Assembly (NCBI GenBank): GCA_948470065.1
Contig: CAOKNO010000004.1
Coordinates: 1 to 64,000, forward strand
From: an uncultured Eubacterium sp.
GTDB taxonomy: Bacteria; Bacillota; Clostridia; Lachnospirales; Lachnospiraceae
DNA: 64,000 bases
Direction of reading: 5' to 3'
How positions within the stretch are numbered: position 1 is the first letter of the stretch; each line of letters starts with the position of its first letter. This document shows, one piece after another, positions 9,017 through 17,658 of this stretch. The notes under the pieces are model-generated. The model ran no database searches and had not been told where the DNA came from. It saw only the letters and a list, made by a program, of their open reading frames with translations. The translations under genes and the position numbers were made by a program.

Positions 9017-10363
9017 ATGGATGATGGCGCGAGTCCGGTCATAGGACTGATGGTATTTGTTGTATTAGTGGCCGTGAATGGAATGATGTACGGGTTTTTA
9101 ACCGCCCTGGAGGAGGTAGCCCAGAGCCAGATTGAGAAGCGGGCCCAGGAGGGCAAAAAGCATGCCGGGTGGCTGCAGAAGGTAATAGACGCTCCTTATA
9201 AGGCGAGGCATGCCATCCAGATTGTATTAACCTTTGTAAGCGGTGTCTTTGGCATATATCAGATACGTATGCTGGGGAACCTGTTGTTCCATAGCTTTTT
9301 CTTAAAAGAAGCAGGGCCGTACTTGCTGCTGTTGTGTTATGTTCTGGCTGCTTTCGTAGGCATTTTCCTGTTTGCTGCCGTAGGGGTGATCGCGCCTCAG
9401 AAGATTGCGGCGAGACGCCCGGAGCAATGGCTGTTCGGGCTGGCAGGGCCGATCCGTGGTTTGTTAGGCTTGCTTTGGCCTTATACGTTCCTTGCGGAAA
9501 AGCTATCGAACCTGGCGGTCCGGCTGGTAGGCCTGGATCCCAATGCAAGCATTGATGATGTGACGGAAGAAGAGATTATCTCTATGGTTAAGGAAGGGCA
9601 TGAGCAAGGGGTGCTCCAAGCCAGCGAGGCGGAGATGATCCACAATATCTTTGCATTTGACGACAAGGAAGCAAAGGATATTATGACGCACCGCAGGCAC
9701 GTGAAAGCCATAGAGGGCAGTATGCTGCTGTCAGAAGCGCTGGAATTTATACTGGAAGGGAACAATTCCAGGTTCCCGGTATATAAAGGCGATATTGATA
9801 ATATTATCGGTATCCTACATATGAAGGACGTCATGGCTCTAAGCCGTAAGGAACAGTATCTGAGGACGGCAATCCAGGATATCCCAGGGCTTGTGCGGGA
9901 AGCGGTGTTTATCCCGGAGACAAGGAATATCAATGATCTGTTCAAAGGGATGCAGTCGAAGAAAAAGCATATGGTCATCGTGGTGGATGAATATGGGCAG
10001 ACGGCTGGGATTGTGGCGATGGAGGATATCCTAGAGGAAATCGTAGGGAATATCTTTGATGAGTTTGACGAAGAAGAAACCATGGTTTCCCGCCAGGCAG
10101 ACGGCAGCTACCTTGTGCGTGGGATGGCGCCTTTTGATGAAGTCTGCCGGATCTTGCAGATGGAACAAGAAGACGAAGACGAAGATTATGAAACGTTCAA
10201 TGGTTTTTTAATTTCCCTGATCGGAAAGATCCCAGGGGAGCATGAACAATTTGAGCTGGATGCCAAGGGGTGGCATTTCCATGTGCTGTCCGTCCGGGAT
10301 AAAAGCATCCATATGGTAAAGGCGACGCGGCAAAAAGGGGATGGCATACCCTGTAATGCATAA
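9017..10363 (+). CDS. HlyC/CorC-type CNNM transmembrane protein with CBS pair
   Basis: A 448-residue membrane protein of the CNNM/HlyC-CorC class. An N-terminal DUF21/CNNM domain (about residues 1-190) has four hydrophobic segments, including [19 protein letters not shown] and [23 protein letters not shown] pair follows (about 200-330) with [11 protein letters not shown] and the [19 protein letters not shown] block. A C-terminal CorC_HlyC domain (about 345-435) contains the usual acidic stretch. Family members are implicated in Mg2+/Co2+ transport or homeostasis; the old 'hemolysin' label is not supported by anything here. It has its own promoter. Confidence 0.88.
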   Translation: MDDGASPVIGLMVFVVLVAVNGMMYGFLTALEEVAQSQIEKRAQEGKKHAGWLQKVIDAPYKARHAIQIVLTFVSGVFGIYQIRMLGNLLFHSFFLKEAGPYLLLLCYVLAAFVGIFLFAAVGVIAPQKIAARRPEQWLFGLAGPIRGLLGLLWPYTFLAEKLSNLAVRLVGLDPNASIDDVTEEEIISMVKEGHEQGVLQASEAEMIHNIFAFDDKEAKDIMTHRRHVKAIEGSMLLSEALEFILEGNNSRFPVYKGDIDNIIGILHMKDVMALSRKEQYLRTAIQDIPGLVREAVFIPETRNINDLFKGMQSKKKHMVIVVDEYGQTAGIVAMEDILEEIVGNIFDEFDEEETMVSRQADGSYLVRGMAPFDEVCRILQMEQEDEDEDYETFNGFLISLIGKIPGEHEQFELDAKGWHFHVLSVRDKSIHMVKATRQKGDGIPCNA

Positions 10364-10406
10364 CGGTACGAAAAGGATTATCATTGATAGAAGAGAGGAA
10401 AAGAAC

Positions 10407-11135
10407 ATGTCAGGACATTCTAAATTTGCAAATATCAAACATAAGAAAGAAAAGAACGATGCGGCAAGGGGGAAAATCTTTACGATTATTGGAAGGGAAA
10501 TTGCAGTTGCTGTGAAAGAAGGCGGCTCAGATCCGAATAATAACAGCAGGCTCCGCGACGTCATTGCAAAAGCGAAGTCAAACAATATGCCGAACGATAC
10601 CATTGAACGTGGGATTAAAAAGGCTGCCGGGGACGCAAATTCCGTCAATTATGAGTTCGCTTCATACGAGGGGTACGGCCCGAACGGGACGGCGATTATC
10701 GTGGACGCGCTGACCGACAATAAGAACCGTACTGCTGCAAATGTGCGGAGTGCGTTTACCAAAGGGAATGGGAATGTAGGAACCCCTGGATGCGTTTCTT
10801 ATATGTTTGATAAGAAGGGGCAGATTGTCATAGACAAAGAAGAATGCGATATGGATCCAGATGATCTGATGATGACGGCGCTAGATGCAGGGGCGGAGGA
10901 TTTCTCGGAAGAAGAAGACAGTTATGAGGTGCTGACGGATCCAGATGCGTTCAGCGAAGTACGCCAGAAATTAGAAGAAGCAGGAATTGCCATGGCTTCC
11001 GCAGAGGTTACCATGATCCCGCAGACCTGGGTGGAACTGACAGATGAGGATGCAATTAAGAGTTTGCAGAAAATCCTGGATCTTCTGGAAGAGGACGACG
11101 ACGTCCAGGCAGTATACCATAATTGGGATGAGTAG
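10407..11135 (+). CDS. YebC/PmpR family regulatory or translation factor
   Basis: A 242-residue member of the YebC/TACO1 family. The signature [14 protein letters not shown] opens the protein, followed by [12 protein letters not shown] and the [15 protein letters not shown] segment of domain 2. Members have been described as DNA-binding regulators and, more recently, as translation factors for proline-rich stretches. AGAGAGGAAAAG precedes ATG 10407; the in-frame ATG at 10341 overlaps the upstream gene and adds 22 unrelated residues. The next gene starts 8 bp after the stop. Confidence 0.94.
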   Translation: MSGHSKFANIKHKKEKNDAARGKIFTIIGREIAVAVKEGGSDPNNNSRLRDVIAKAKSNNMPNDTIERGIKKAAGDANSVNYEFASYEGYGPNGTAIIVDALTDNKNRTAANVRSAFTKGNGNVGTPGCVSYMFDKKGQIVIDKEECDMDPDDLMMTALDAGAEDFSEEEDSYEVLTDPDAFSEVRQKLEEAGIAMASAEVTMIPQTWVELTDEDAIKSLQKILDLLEEDDDVQAVYHNWDE

Positions 11136-11143
11136 AAAAACGT

Positions 11144-12025
11144 ATGAAAAAATACCAATCTGCACTTTGGGTTGCCTTGGGGCTGTTACTTATGTTAGGG
11201 CTTGCAGGTGATGGGATCCAGGTGTTGGAGAAAACAGAAGAAAAACCGGAACAAGGGCTGGATATGCCAGAAACGCCGGCGCCGCCCCAGGAATACGGCC
11301 TGTATGCGGGGATTAGCCGGGAACTTCGCTATCACCTGTCAGCCCAGGATGGACGTCAGGGCAAGAAGGCTCCTGCCATGAAGCGCAAGGATGTATATAC
11401 CTTCCTGCAAGGACCGAAATCGTGGGAGGAGAAGCTTCCATGGTCTGGGGAATGGTGCCGTTTCCAGGTAGAAGGGAACCCGTTTGGCGGGTTTGGGTGC
11501 GGATTGTGCTGTATGGCGAATATTTATAATACCTTATCGCCGTACGAGGTGTCTCCTTTGGATATGTTTGAGTATGCCAAAGGTGTGTCGGATTACGCCC
11601 CCGCAGGAGAGGCAGGGGCGATTGGATGGCAGGACATGGCAGATTCCCTGGAGTCATGTGGTTTTTCGGTCAAGCTGTGCAGAAAGCCCCATGTGTACAA
11701 GGTATTCCAGAAGCAGATGTCAAAGGTAAAGTCTGCAATCGTGCTGGTAAGCAGCAGCGAGGACGACACATTTTGGCAGGATACGCCGGGGCATTATGTG
11801 AATATCTGGCTATACCGGGCCAAGGACGATATGGTATTTTTGGCAGAGCCTGGGGATCCAGACAGGAACAGGACATGGATCCCGTTGCGTTATGTGTACG
11901 ATGCGCTTAAGACCAGGAGCCAGTACCATTATCTCTTGGTGGAATCGTACGAGGAAGAGGAGAACCAATGGAAAGCAGACGGGATCCAGATTGAATGGAA
12001 CCGTCCAAAAGAAAAAACAGATTGA
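11144..12025 (+). CDS. Exported C39-like (papain-fold) protein
   Basis: A 293-residue protein with an N-terminal signal or anchor (residues 5-22, LLLMLGLAG core), a Pro/Glu-rich spacer (about 28-50) and a C39-like domain. The putative nucleophile is Cys119 in GFGCGLCCMANI, where the usual motif is GCGPT. The His is in GHYVNIW (His217), and an EPGD segment follows. The replacement of Pro-Thr by Leu-Cys is unusual. Substrate is unknown; it may be a cell-surface peptidase or a non-catalytic relative. It lies 8 bp after yebC, so co-transcription is likely. Confidence 0.72.
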   Translation: MKKYQSALWVALGLLLMLGLAGDGIQVLEKTEEKPEQGLDMPETPAPPQEYGLYAGISRELRYHLSAQDGRQGKKAPAMKRKDVYTFLQGPKSWEEKLPWSGEWCRFQVEGNPFGGFGCGLCCMANIYNTLSPYEVSPLDMFEYAKGVSDYAPAGEAGAIGWQDMADSLESCGFSVKLCRKPHVYKVFQKQMSKVKSAIVLVSSSEDDTFWQDTPGHYVNIWLYRAKDDMVFLAEPGDPDRNRTWIPLRYVYDALKTRSQYHYLLVESYEEEENQWKADGIQIEWNRPKEKTD

Positions 12026-12050
12026 ACTTTCTGAACGTTTGTATTAGAAT
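12022..12050 (+). promoter_or_regulatory. Sigma-A promoter of the ireB operon
   Basis: TTGAAC (12022-12027), 17 bp, TAGAAT (12045-12050). The -35 overlaps the stop codon of the C39-like gene. It would give a leader of about 100 nt before ireB. Confidence 0.6.
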
Positions 12051-12158
12051 AAGGAAATAAAACGTTACTGCCGTTTGGTGGTTTTGTTCCACAGGAGCCT
12101 ATGTTGGCAGGCAGGGCGTGCAGACAGAACGAAAGAGCAGAAATAAGGGCGTGGGAAG

Positions 12159-12422
12159 ATGCAGGAGAAACATAATACTCAATTTTTTAAAGTAGAAAAA
12201 GAGCAGCAGGTCCGGGTGGACGAGGTGTTAGAGGTTGTCTACAGCGCTTTGCGGGAAAAAGGCTATAATCCGGTAAACCAGATTGTGGGGTACATCATGT
12301 CGGGCGACCCGACGTATATTACCAGCCACAACAATGCTAGGAGCCTGATTATGAAGGTGGAACGGGACGAGCTGGTAGAAGAGGTGCTGCGCCAGTATAT
12401 TAAGAGCAATTCCTGGGGATAG
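12159..12422 (+). CDS. ireB: IreB family regulatory phosphoprotein
   Basis: An 87-residue DUF965 protein, homologous to Bacillus YrzL and Enterococcus IreB. In Enterococcus, IreB is phosphorylated by the kinase IreK (PASTA Ser/Thr kinase) and modulates cephalosporin tolerance. Visible family features are the [20 protein letters not shown] block, the [12 protein letters not shown] block and [13 protein letters not shown] at the C terminus. The usual phospho-threonines at the N terminus are not obvious in the leader [14 protein letters not shown] (a single Thr). It heads a long operon; ruvX follows after 11 bp, as in many Firmicutes. Confidence 0.93.
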   Translation: MQEKHNTQFFKVEKEQQVRVDEVLEVVYSALREKGYNPVNQIVGYIMSGDPTYITSHNNARSLIMKVERDELVEEVLRQYIKSNSWG

Positions 12423-12433
12423 GAGGACAAGTT

Positions 12434-12880
12434 ATGCGCATGATGGGCTTGGATTACGGTTCCAAGACAGTGGGTGTCGCGGTGAGCGACGCCCTATTGA
12501 TGACTGCCCAGGGAATCGAAACCATCGTAAGGAAGTCGCCAGGGAAGCTGCGCCAGACATTGGCCAGGATTGCAAGCCTGGTAGAGGAATACCAGGTGGA
12601 ACGGATTGTGCTCGGGTTTCCCAAAAATATGAACAATACCGAAGGGGAACGTTGCCAGAAGACCTTGGAGTTCCAGGCGTTGCTGGAGAAGAGGTGCAAT
12701 GTGCCTGTCGTGTTATGGGATGAACGTCTGACGACGGTGGCTGCAGAACAAAGCTTAATCGAAGGCGGGGTGCGCAAAGAGAACCGCAAAGAGCATTTGG
12801 ACAGGCTTGCCGCCGTATTGATCTTACAGGGGTATCTGGATATGCTGGCTTTCCAAAAAGAGGAAGAGCAAGGGCTTTGA
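12434..12880 (+). CDS. ruvX: Putative Holliday junction resolvase / pre-16S rRNA nuclease
   Basis: A 148-residue YqgF/RuvX protein with an RNase H fold. [16 protein letters not shown] carries the first catalytic Asp, [13 protein letters not shown] the second strand region, and [13 protein letters not shown] the C-terminal catalytic motif. Biochemically the family is tied to 16S rRNA 5'-end processing in E. coli; a recombination role is less certain. AGGAGGACAAGTT precedes the start. It sits between ireB and a DUF1292 gene, the arrangement seen in Bacillus (yrzL-yrrK-yrzB). Confidence 0.92.
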   Translation: MRMMGLDYGSKTVGVAVSDALLMTAQGIETIVRKSPGKLRQTLARIASLVEEYQVERIVLGFPKNMNNTEGERCQKTLEFQALLEKRCNVPVVLWDERLTTVAAEQSLIEGGVRKENRKEHLDRLAAVLILQGYLDMLAFQKEEEQGL

Positions 12881-12997
12881 ATGCTCCAAAAGAAGATGGA
12901 TTGGACGTGCCCAAGCCTTGGAAGCAGGAAGCAAAGCCGGGAGTTCCGGTTGCTTTTGGCATTGGAAGGAATAAACTTAAGGATTAAAGGTAAGAGT

Positions 12998-13258
12998 ATG
13001 GAGAAAGTAATATTCCAGTCTCCAGAGGATGGCGAGGCTGTAGAATTTTATGTGATAGAGCAGACAAAAATCAACGGGACGGACTATCTGCTGGTAGCAG
13101 AAGAAGCGTCTGGCGATTGTGATGCTTTCATTTTAAAAGACGTGTCGGGACGGGAAGAAGAAGACGCGGTGTATGAAATAGTGGAATCGGAAGAAGAGTT
13201 GAACGCGGTGTCCAAGCTATTTGAAGAGGTCTTGGAGGACGTGGATTTCATTATGTAA
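12998..13258 (+). CDS. DUF1292 protein (YrzB-like)
   Basis: An 86-residue, very acidic protein of the DUF1292 family, homologous to Bacillus YrzB. The visible pattern is a beta-rich N-terminal half (VIFQSPEDGEAVEFYVIEQ) and an acidic C-terminal helix (SEEELNAVSKLFEEVL). Function is unknown. The frame is open from 12881, but the extra 39 residues look unlike protein and AAAGGTAAG precedes ATG 12998. A 117-bp gap to ruvX is the largest within the first half of the operon. Confidence 0.85.
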   Translation: MEKVIFQSPEDGEAVEFYVIEQTKINGTDYLLVAEEASGDCDAFILKDVSGREEEDAVYEIVESEEELNAVSKLFEEVLEDVDFIM

Positions 13259-13276
13259 TCTGATTGGAGGTGCGAT

Positions 13277-14941
13277 TTGAAGAAAGAAAAAAACTCAAAA
13301 TTGAAAATCATTCCGCTTGGAGGCTTAGAGCAAATTGGGATGAACATTACTGCCTTTGAATACGAAGACAGTATTATTGTGGTAGATTGCGGGCTGTCGT
13401 TCCCAGAGGACGATATGCTGGGGATTGATTTGGTTATCCCGGACGTCACTTACCTAAAGAATAACATTGAGAAGGTAAAAGGGTTTTTTATTACCCACGG
13501 GCATGAAGACCATATCGGGGCGCTCCCTTATGTACTGCGTGATATCAATGTGCCAATTTATGCAACGAAGCTGACCATTGGGATTATTGACAATAAATTG
13601 CGGGAACACAATTTGCTTACGAAGGTGAAACGCAAGGTCGTAAGGTATGGGCAGCATATCAACCTGGGCTGTTTCCGTGTGGAATTTATTAAGACGAACC
13701 ACAGCATCCAGGATGCGGCGGCTCTTGCCATCTATTCCCCGGCGGGGATTATCGTGCATACCGGGGATTTTAAGGTGGATTATACCCCGGTCTTTGGGGA
13801 CGCCATCGATCTGCAGCGGTTTGGTGAGATTGGCAAGCGCGGCGTCCTGGCATTGATGTGCGACAGTACGAATGCAGAACGTCCAGGCTTTACCAATTCA
13901 GAGCGGACCGTAGGGAAGACGTTTGACAATATTTTTGCCGATCATCCAAATACCAGGATTATCATTGCTACCTTTGCATCCAATGTGGACCGCGTGCAGC
14001 AGATTATTAATTCAGCGTATAAATTTGGACGGAAAGTCGTGGTGGAAGGGCGCAGTATGGTGAATATCATCACGACTGCGACGGAACTGGGTTATTTGCA
14101 GATACCAGAAAACACGCTGATTGACATTGAACAGCTAAAGAACTACCCGGATGAGCAGACCGTTTTGATTACAACGGGAAGCCAGGGGGAATCTATGGCG
14201 GCCTTGTCGCGTATGGCGGCTAGTATCCATAAGAAGGTCACGATTAAGCCGGGGGATACGATTATATTTAGTTCCAACCCAATCCCGGGAAATGAGAAAG
14301 CCGTATCGAATGTCATCAACGAACTGTTCCGTAAAGGCGCAGAAGTGATTTTCCAGGATGCCCATGTGTCCGGGCATGCATGTAAGGAAGAGATTAAACT
14401 GATTTATTCTCTGGTAAAGCCGAAATATGCCATCCCAGTCCATGGGGAATACAAGCATTTACGCGCCCATGCGAATATTGTCGAAGAACTTGGGATCCCC
14501 AAGGAGAATATCTATATCCTGTCTTCTGGGGATGTGCTGGAATTAGATGGCGATGGCGCGCAGGTCACAGGGAAGGTCCCGGTGGGCGATATCCTGGTAG
14601 ATGGCCTTGGCGTCGGGGATGTGGGGAATATTGTCCTGCGTGACCGGCAGCATTTGGCGGAAGATGGGATTATCATCGTAGTGATGACGCTGGAATCTGG
14701 AAGCGGCCAGGTGCTGGCGGGGCCGGATATCGTAAGCCGCGGTTTCGTATATGTGAGAGGGGCGGAGAGCCTGATGGAAGAGGCTAAGAAGCTTTTGGAT
14801 GATACGATGGGCTACTGTATGGAGAAAAACATTACGGACTGGGGCAGGATCAAAACGGAGATTAAGGAAGAATTGGGCGAGTTCGTCTGGAGGAAGACGA
14901 AGCGCAGGCCTATGATAATGCCGATTATTATGGAAGTATAA
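13277..14941 (+). CDS. rnj: Ribonuclease J
   Basis: A 554-residue metallo-beta-lactamase/beta-CASP RNase, acting as a 5'-to-3' exonuclease and endonuclease in mRNA decay and rRNA maturation. The zinc motif HGHEDHIGALPY is near residue 74, with HTGDFKVDYTP later, beta-CASP motifs through ATFASNVDRVQQI and VHGEYKHLRAH, and a C-terminal domain. The start is TTG at 13277 with a well-placed GGAGG. Its place inside the ireB-ruvX-DUF1292 cluster, followed by a YlbF-family gene, is not the Bacillus arrangement. Whether it is the J1 or J2 type cannot be decided. Confidence 0.94.
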   Translation: MKKEKNSKLKIIPLGGLEQIGMNITAFEYEDSIIVVDCGLSFPEDDMLGIDLVIPDVTYLKNNIEKVKGFFITHGHEDHIGALPYVLRDINVPIYATKLTIGIIDNKLREHNLLTKVKRKVVRYGQHINLGCFRVEFIKTNHSIQDAAALAIYSPAGIIVHTGDFKVDYTPVFGDAIDLQRFGEIGKRGVLALMCDSTNAERPGFTNSERTVGKTFDNIFADHPNTRIIIATFASNVDRVQQIINSAYKFGRKVVVEGRSMVNIITTATELGYLQIPENTLIDIEQLKNYPDEQTVLITTGSQGESMAALSRMAASIHKKVTIKPGDTIIFSSNPIPGNEKAVSNVINELFRKGAEVIFQDAHVSGHACKEEIKLIYSLVKPKYAIPVHGEYKHLRAHANIVEELGIPKENIYILSSGDVLELDGDGAQVTGKVPVGDILVDGLGVGDVGNIVLRDRQHLAEDGIIIVVMTLESGSGQVLAGPDIVSRGFVYVRGAESLMEEAKKLLDDTMGYCMEKNITDWGRIKTEIKEELGEFVWRKTKRRPMIMPIIMEV

Positions 14942-14999
14942 TGTTGGCAATGGAAGCGGAAGCATTTGGATGGTTGGGAGGGATTCCCTGGAGGTGGCT

Positions 15000-15341
15000 A
15001 TGGACCAGGTAGAGATGATTTTAGGGCAGTTGGTAGATGCGGTGAAGGACAGCCAGGAATACAAGGAGTACCAGAGGGTGCGGGAACAGCTACATGCCGT
15101 GCCGGAGCGTGAACGGGCGGTGACAGAATTTCGCAGGCGGAATTTTGAGCTGCAAAAGCGCAGGGACGTCGATTTGTATACAGAGGTAGACCGTTTAGAA
15201 CGTGAGTTTGCGCCTTTGCGGTTGGAGCCTTTTGTCAATGAATACCTGGCGGCGGAGCTTGCGGTATGCCGTATGATCCAGAGCATTAATTACCGGCTGA
15301 TGAGCGAGATAGAGTTTGACTTAGGGTTTGAGACCTTTTAA
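15000..15341 (+). CDS. ylbF: YlbF/YmcA family protein
   Basis: A 113-residue all-helical protein of the YlbF/YmcA (RicF/RicA) family: a helix with SQEYKEYQRVREQLHAVPE, then a REFAPLRLEPFVNEYLAAE block. In Bacillus these proteins form the Y-complex with YaaT, which directs RNase Y to selected mRNAs and affects sporulation and competence. Adjacent placement to RNase J suggests an RNA decay role here also. GGAGG at 14990-14994 selects ATG 15000 over the upstream ATG 14970. Confidence 0.83.
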   Translation: MDQVEMILGQLVDAVKDSQEYKEYQRVREQLHAVPERERAVTEFRRRNFELQKRRDVDLYTEVDRLEREFAPLRLEPFVNEYLAAELAVCRMIQSINYRLMSEIEFDLGFETF

Positions 15342-15358
15342 AGCTGGGAGGGGATGTT

Positions 15359-15742
15359 ATGCAAAACGGCAAGACGGCGCTGAATCTATTGAGCAGCGCG
15401 CTGAATGTGCTGCTTTTGACGTTGATATTGTTCGTCCTCTTGAAAGCAGGGGGCATTGCCTATGATATGGGCTACCGGATTTTTACGGAGCCTGCCATGG
15501 ACGTAGAGCCAGGGCGCGACGTGGCGGTACGTGTCGAAACGGGGATGTCCGGGCTTAAGCTTGGCAGCTTGCTGGAAGAAAAACGTCTGGTGGACAGCGG
15601 GCTTTTGTTTTCCGTGCAGTTGGCGCTGTCTTCTTATGGGAAAAAAATCAAGCCAGGCACTTATACATTAAATACGTCCCAGACAGCGGAGGAGATGCTC
15701 TTGACGCTGGCAGGAGAGGGCGCTGAGGAAGAAGAGGAATGA
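15359..15742 (+). CDS. MltG-like membrane protein lacking the catalytic domain
   Basis: A 127-residue protein with one membrane anchor (about residues 11-33, LNVLLLTLILFVLLKAGG) and an extracellular domain of about 80 residues. That domain resembles the LysM-like N-terminal part of YceG/MltG (SGLKLGSLLEEKRLVDS; KPGTYTLNTSQTAEEML). Full MltG is above 300 residues and ends in an endolytic transglycosylase domain, which is absent. The tail is all glutamate. It sits where Bacillus has yrrL (mltG), so it is probably a reduced relative acting as a binding or regulatory protein. The stop overlaps the next start (ATGA). Confidence 0.68.
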   Translation: MQNGKTALNLLSSALNVLLLTLILFVLLKAGGIAYDMGYRIFTEPAMDVEPGRDVAVRVETGMSGLKLGSLLEEKRLVDSGLLFSVQLALSSYGKKIKPGTYTLNTSQTAEEMLLTLAGEGAEEEEE

Positions 15743-16383
15743 TAGTAGAAGAGCGTTTTGTGACTTATATCAATTCCCTGGCGCAGGAGGCAAGCCCCCT
15801 TCTGGCTGCAATAGAAGAGGAAGCCCGGCAAGCCCATGTGCCGATCATCCGTAGGGAAATGCAGAGTTTTTTAAAATTCCTGCTCGCCATGAACCGCCCC
15901 CGGCATATCCTGGAGGTGGGGACGGCAGTAGGATTTTCGGCATTATGGATGGAGGGCTGCCGCGCTGGGGGATGCAAGGTTACGACCATTGAAAACGATG
16001 CTGGACGGATCCTGGCTGCAAAAGAAAATTTTTTGCGCGCAGGGAAGGAAAATGTGATAGAATTATTGGAAGGGGATGCAGCAGTTGTGCTAAAGGGGCT
16101 GGATGGGCCGTATGATTTTATTTTTATGGATGCGGCCAAGGGGCAGTACATCCATTTCCTTGCAGATGTGATGCGCCTGTTACAGCCAGGCGGCCTCTTA
16201 GTATCTGACAATGTGCTGCAGGATGGGGATATCGTTGAGTCGCGTTTTGCGGTTACACGGCGCGACCGCACCATCCATAAGCGGATGCGGGATTATTTGT
16301 ATGCGCTGACCCATATGGATGGGCTGGTCACTTCTGTGCTGCCCATAGGGGATGGAGTGACCGTCAGTGTTAAGGCGTTTTAG
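15739..16383 (+). CDS. trmR: O-methyltransferase, probable tRNA 5-hydroxyuridine methyltransferase
   Basis: A 214-residue SAM-dependent O-methyltransferase of the YrrM type. The SAM motif ILEVGTAVGFSALWM is near residue 53, followed by TTIENDAGR, IFMDAAKGQY and VSDNVLQDG (metal and catechol-type site). In Bacillus, TrmR methylates 5-hydroxyuridine at tRNA position 34 to 5-methoxyuridine. The next gene is a U32 protein of the kind that makes 5-hydroxyuridine, so the tRNA role is well supported by neighbourhood, though small-molecule O-methylation cannot be excluded. It overlaps the MltG-like gene by 4 bp. Confidence 0.86.
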   Translation: MIVEERFVTYINSLAQEASPLLAAIEEEARQAHVPIIRREMQSFLKFLLAMNRPRHILEVGTAVGFSALWMEGCRAGGCKVTTIENDAGRILAAKENFLRAGKENVIELLEGDAAVVLKGLDGPYDFIFMDAAKGQYIHFLADVMRLLQPGGLLVSDNVLQDGDIVESRFAVTRRDRTIHKRMRDYLYALTHMDGLVTSVLPIGDGVTVSVKAF

Positions 16384-16407
16384 CCTGAATGGAGGAGAAA
16401 GAGGGAT

Positions 16408-17658
16408 ATGGAGCCAAAAAAACCGGAACTGCTTGTCCCGGCAAGCAGCCTTGAGGTCTTGAAGGTTGCGGTGGTTTATGGGGCGGATGCAGTCTATATC
16501 GGCGGAGAGGCATTCGGCCTCCGGGCAAAAGCCAAGAATTTTTCCATCGGGGAAATGAAAGAGGGGATCCAGTTTGCCCATGCGCATGGAGTAAGGGTAT
16601 ATGTGACGGCCAATATCTTAGCCCATAACGCGGATCTTGAGGGCGTGCGGGATTATTTTGCGGAGTTGAAGGAGATTAAGCCGGATGCTTTGATTATCTC
16701 GGATCCCGGCGTATTCTGCCTAGCAAAGGAAATCTGCCCGGAGATTGAGGTGCATATTTCCACACAGGCCAATAACACCAATTATGGGACGTACTTGTTC
16801 TGGCACAAGATGGGTGTAAAACGGGTTGTTTCTGCAAGGGAACTGACGTTAGGGGAGATTTTTGAGATCCGCAGGAAGATCCCAGAAGAGATGGAGATCG
16901 AAACGTTTATCCATGGGGCGATGTGCATTTCTTATTCTGGAAGGTGCCTGCTGAGCAATTACTTTACCGGACGGGATGCAAACCAAGGATCTTGTACCCA
17001 TCCATGCCGCTGGAAATACGCCGTCGTAGAGGAAACCAGGCCAGGGGAATACCTGCCGGTCTATGAGAACGAGCGGGGCACGTTCCTATTCAATTCCCGG
17101 GATTTATGCATGATTGGGCATATACCAGAACTTATAGAGGCTGGGATAGACAGCTTTAAAATTGAGGGCAGGATGAAAACGGCTCTGTATGTGGCGGTGG
17201 TAGCCAGGACCTACCGCAAGGCGATTGACGATTATTTTACCTCAAAGGAAACGTATGAAGCACATATGCCTTGGTATCTAGATCAAATATCCAATTGCAC
17301 ATACCGTCAGTTTACGACGGGGTTTTTCTTTGGGAAGCCGGACGGCTCTTTGCAGATTTATGACAACAGTACGTATCGGAAGGAATCTACGTATTTGGGG
17401 ATGGTGAGCGGCGTGAGCCCGGACGGGTTGTTCCAGATTGAGCAGAAGAACAAGTTCTCGGTTGGGGAGACGATTGAGGTTATGAAGCCGGACGGGCAAA
17501 ACCTTATGGTAACGGTAAAGCAAATCCGGGATGAAGACGGCAGCCCGATGGAGTCGGCGCCCCACCCGAAGCAAATATTATATATTGATTTAGGACAGCC
17601 GCTGGCAAAATATGATATATTGCGCAGGCAGGAAAAGGAGGATCAGGCAGATGAATGA
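16408..17658 (+). CDS. trhP: U32 family protein, probable tRNA U34 hydroxylase
   Basis: A 416-residue peptidase-U32 family member. Despite the name, this subgroup (TrhP/YrrO, RlhA) uses prephenate and an Fe-S cluster to hydroxylate RNA. Diagnostic text is the HGAMCISYSGRCLLSNY signature, followed by the Cys residues of QGSCTHPCRW, consistent with cluster ligands. The protein opens with KKPELLVPASSLEVLKVAV, typical of the family. With the methyltransferase just upstream it would form the pathway U34 to ho5U34 to mo5U34. GGAGGAG precedes ATG 16408. Confidence 0.87.
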   Translation: MEPKKPELLVPASSLEVLKVAVVYGADAVYIGGEAFGLRAKAKNFSIGEMKEGIQFAHAHGVRVYVTANILAHNADLEGVRDYFAELKEIKPDALIISDPGVFCLAKEICPEIEVHISTQANNTNYGTYLFWHKMGVKRVVSARELTLGEIFEIRRKIPEEMEIETFIHGAMCISYSGRCLLSNYFTGRDANQGSCTHPCRWKYAVVEETRPGEYLPVYENERGTFLFNSRDLCMIGHIPELIEAGIDSFKIEGRMKTALYVAVVARTYRKAIDDYFTSKETYEAHMPWYLDQISNCTYRQFTTGFFFGKPDGSLQIYDNSTYRKESTYLGMVSGVSPDGLFQIEQKNKFSVGETIEVMKPDGQNLMVTVKQIRDEDGSPMESAPHPKQILYIDLGQPLAKYDILRRQEKEDQADE

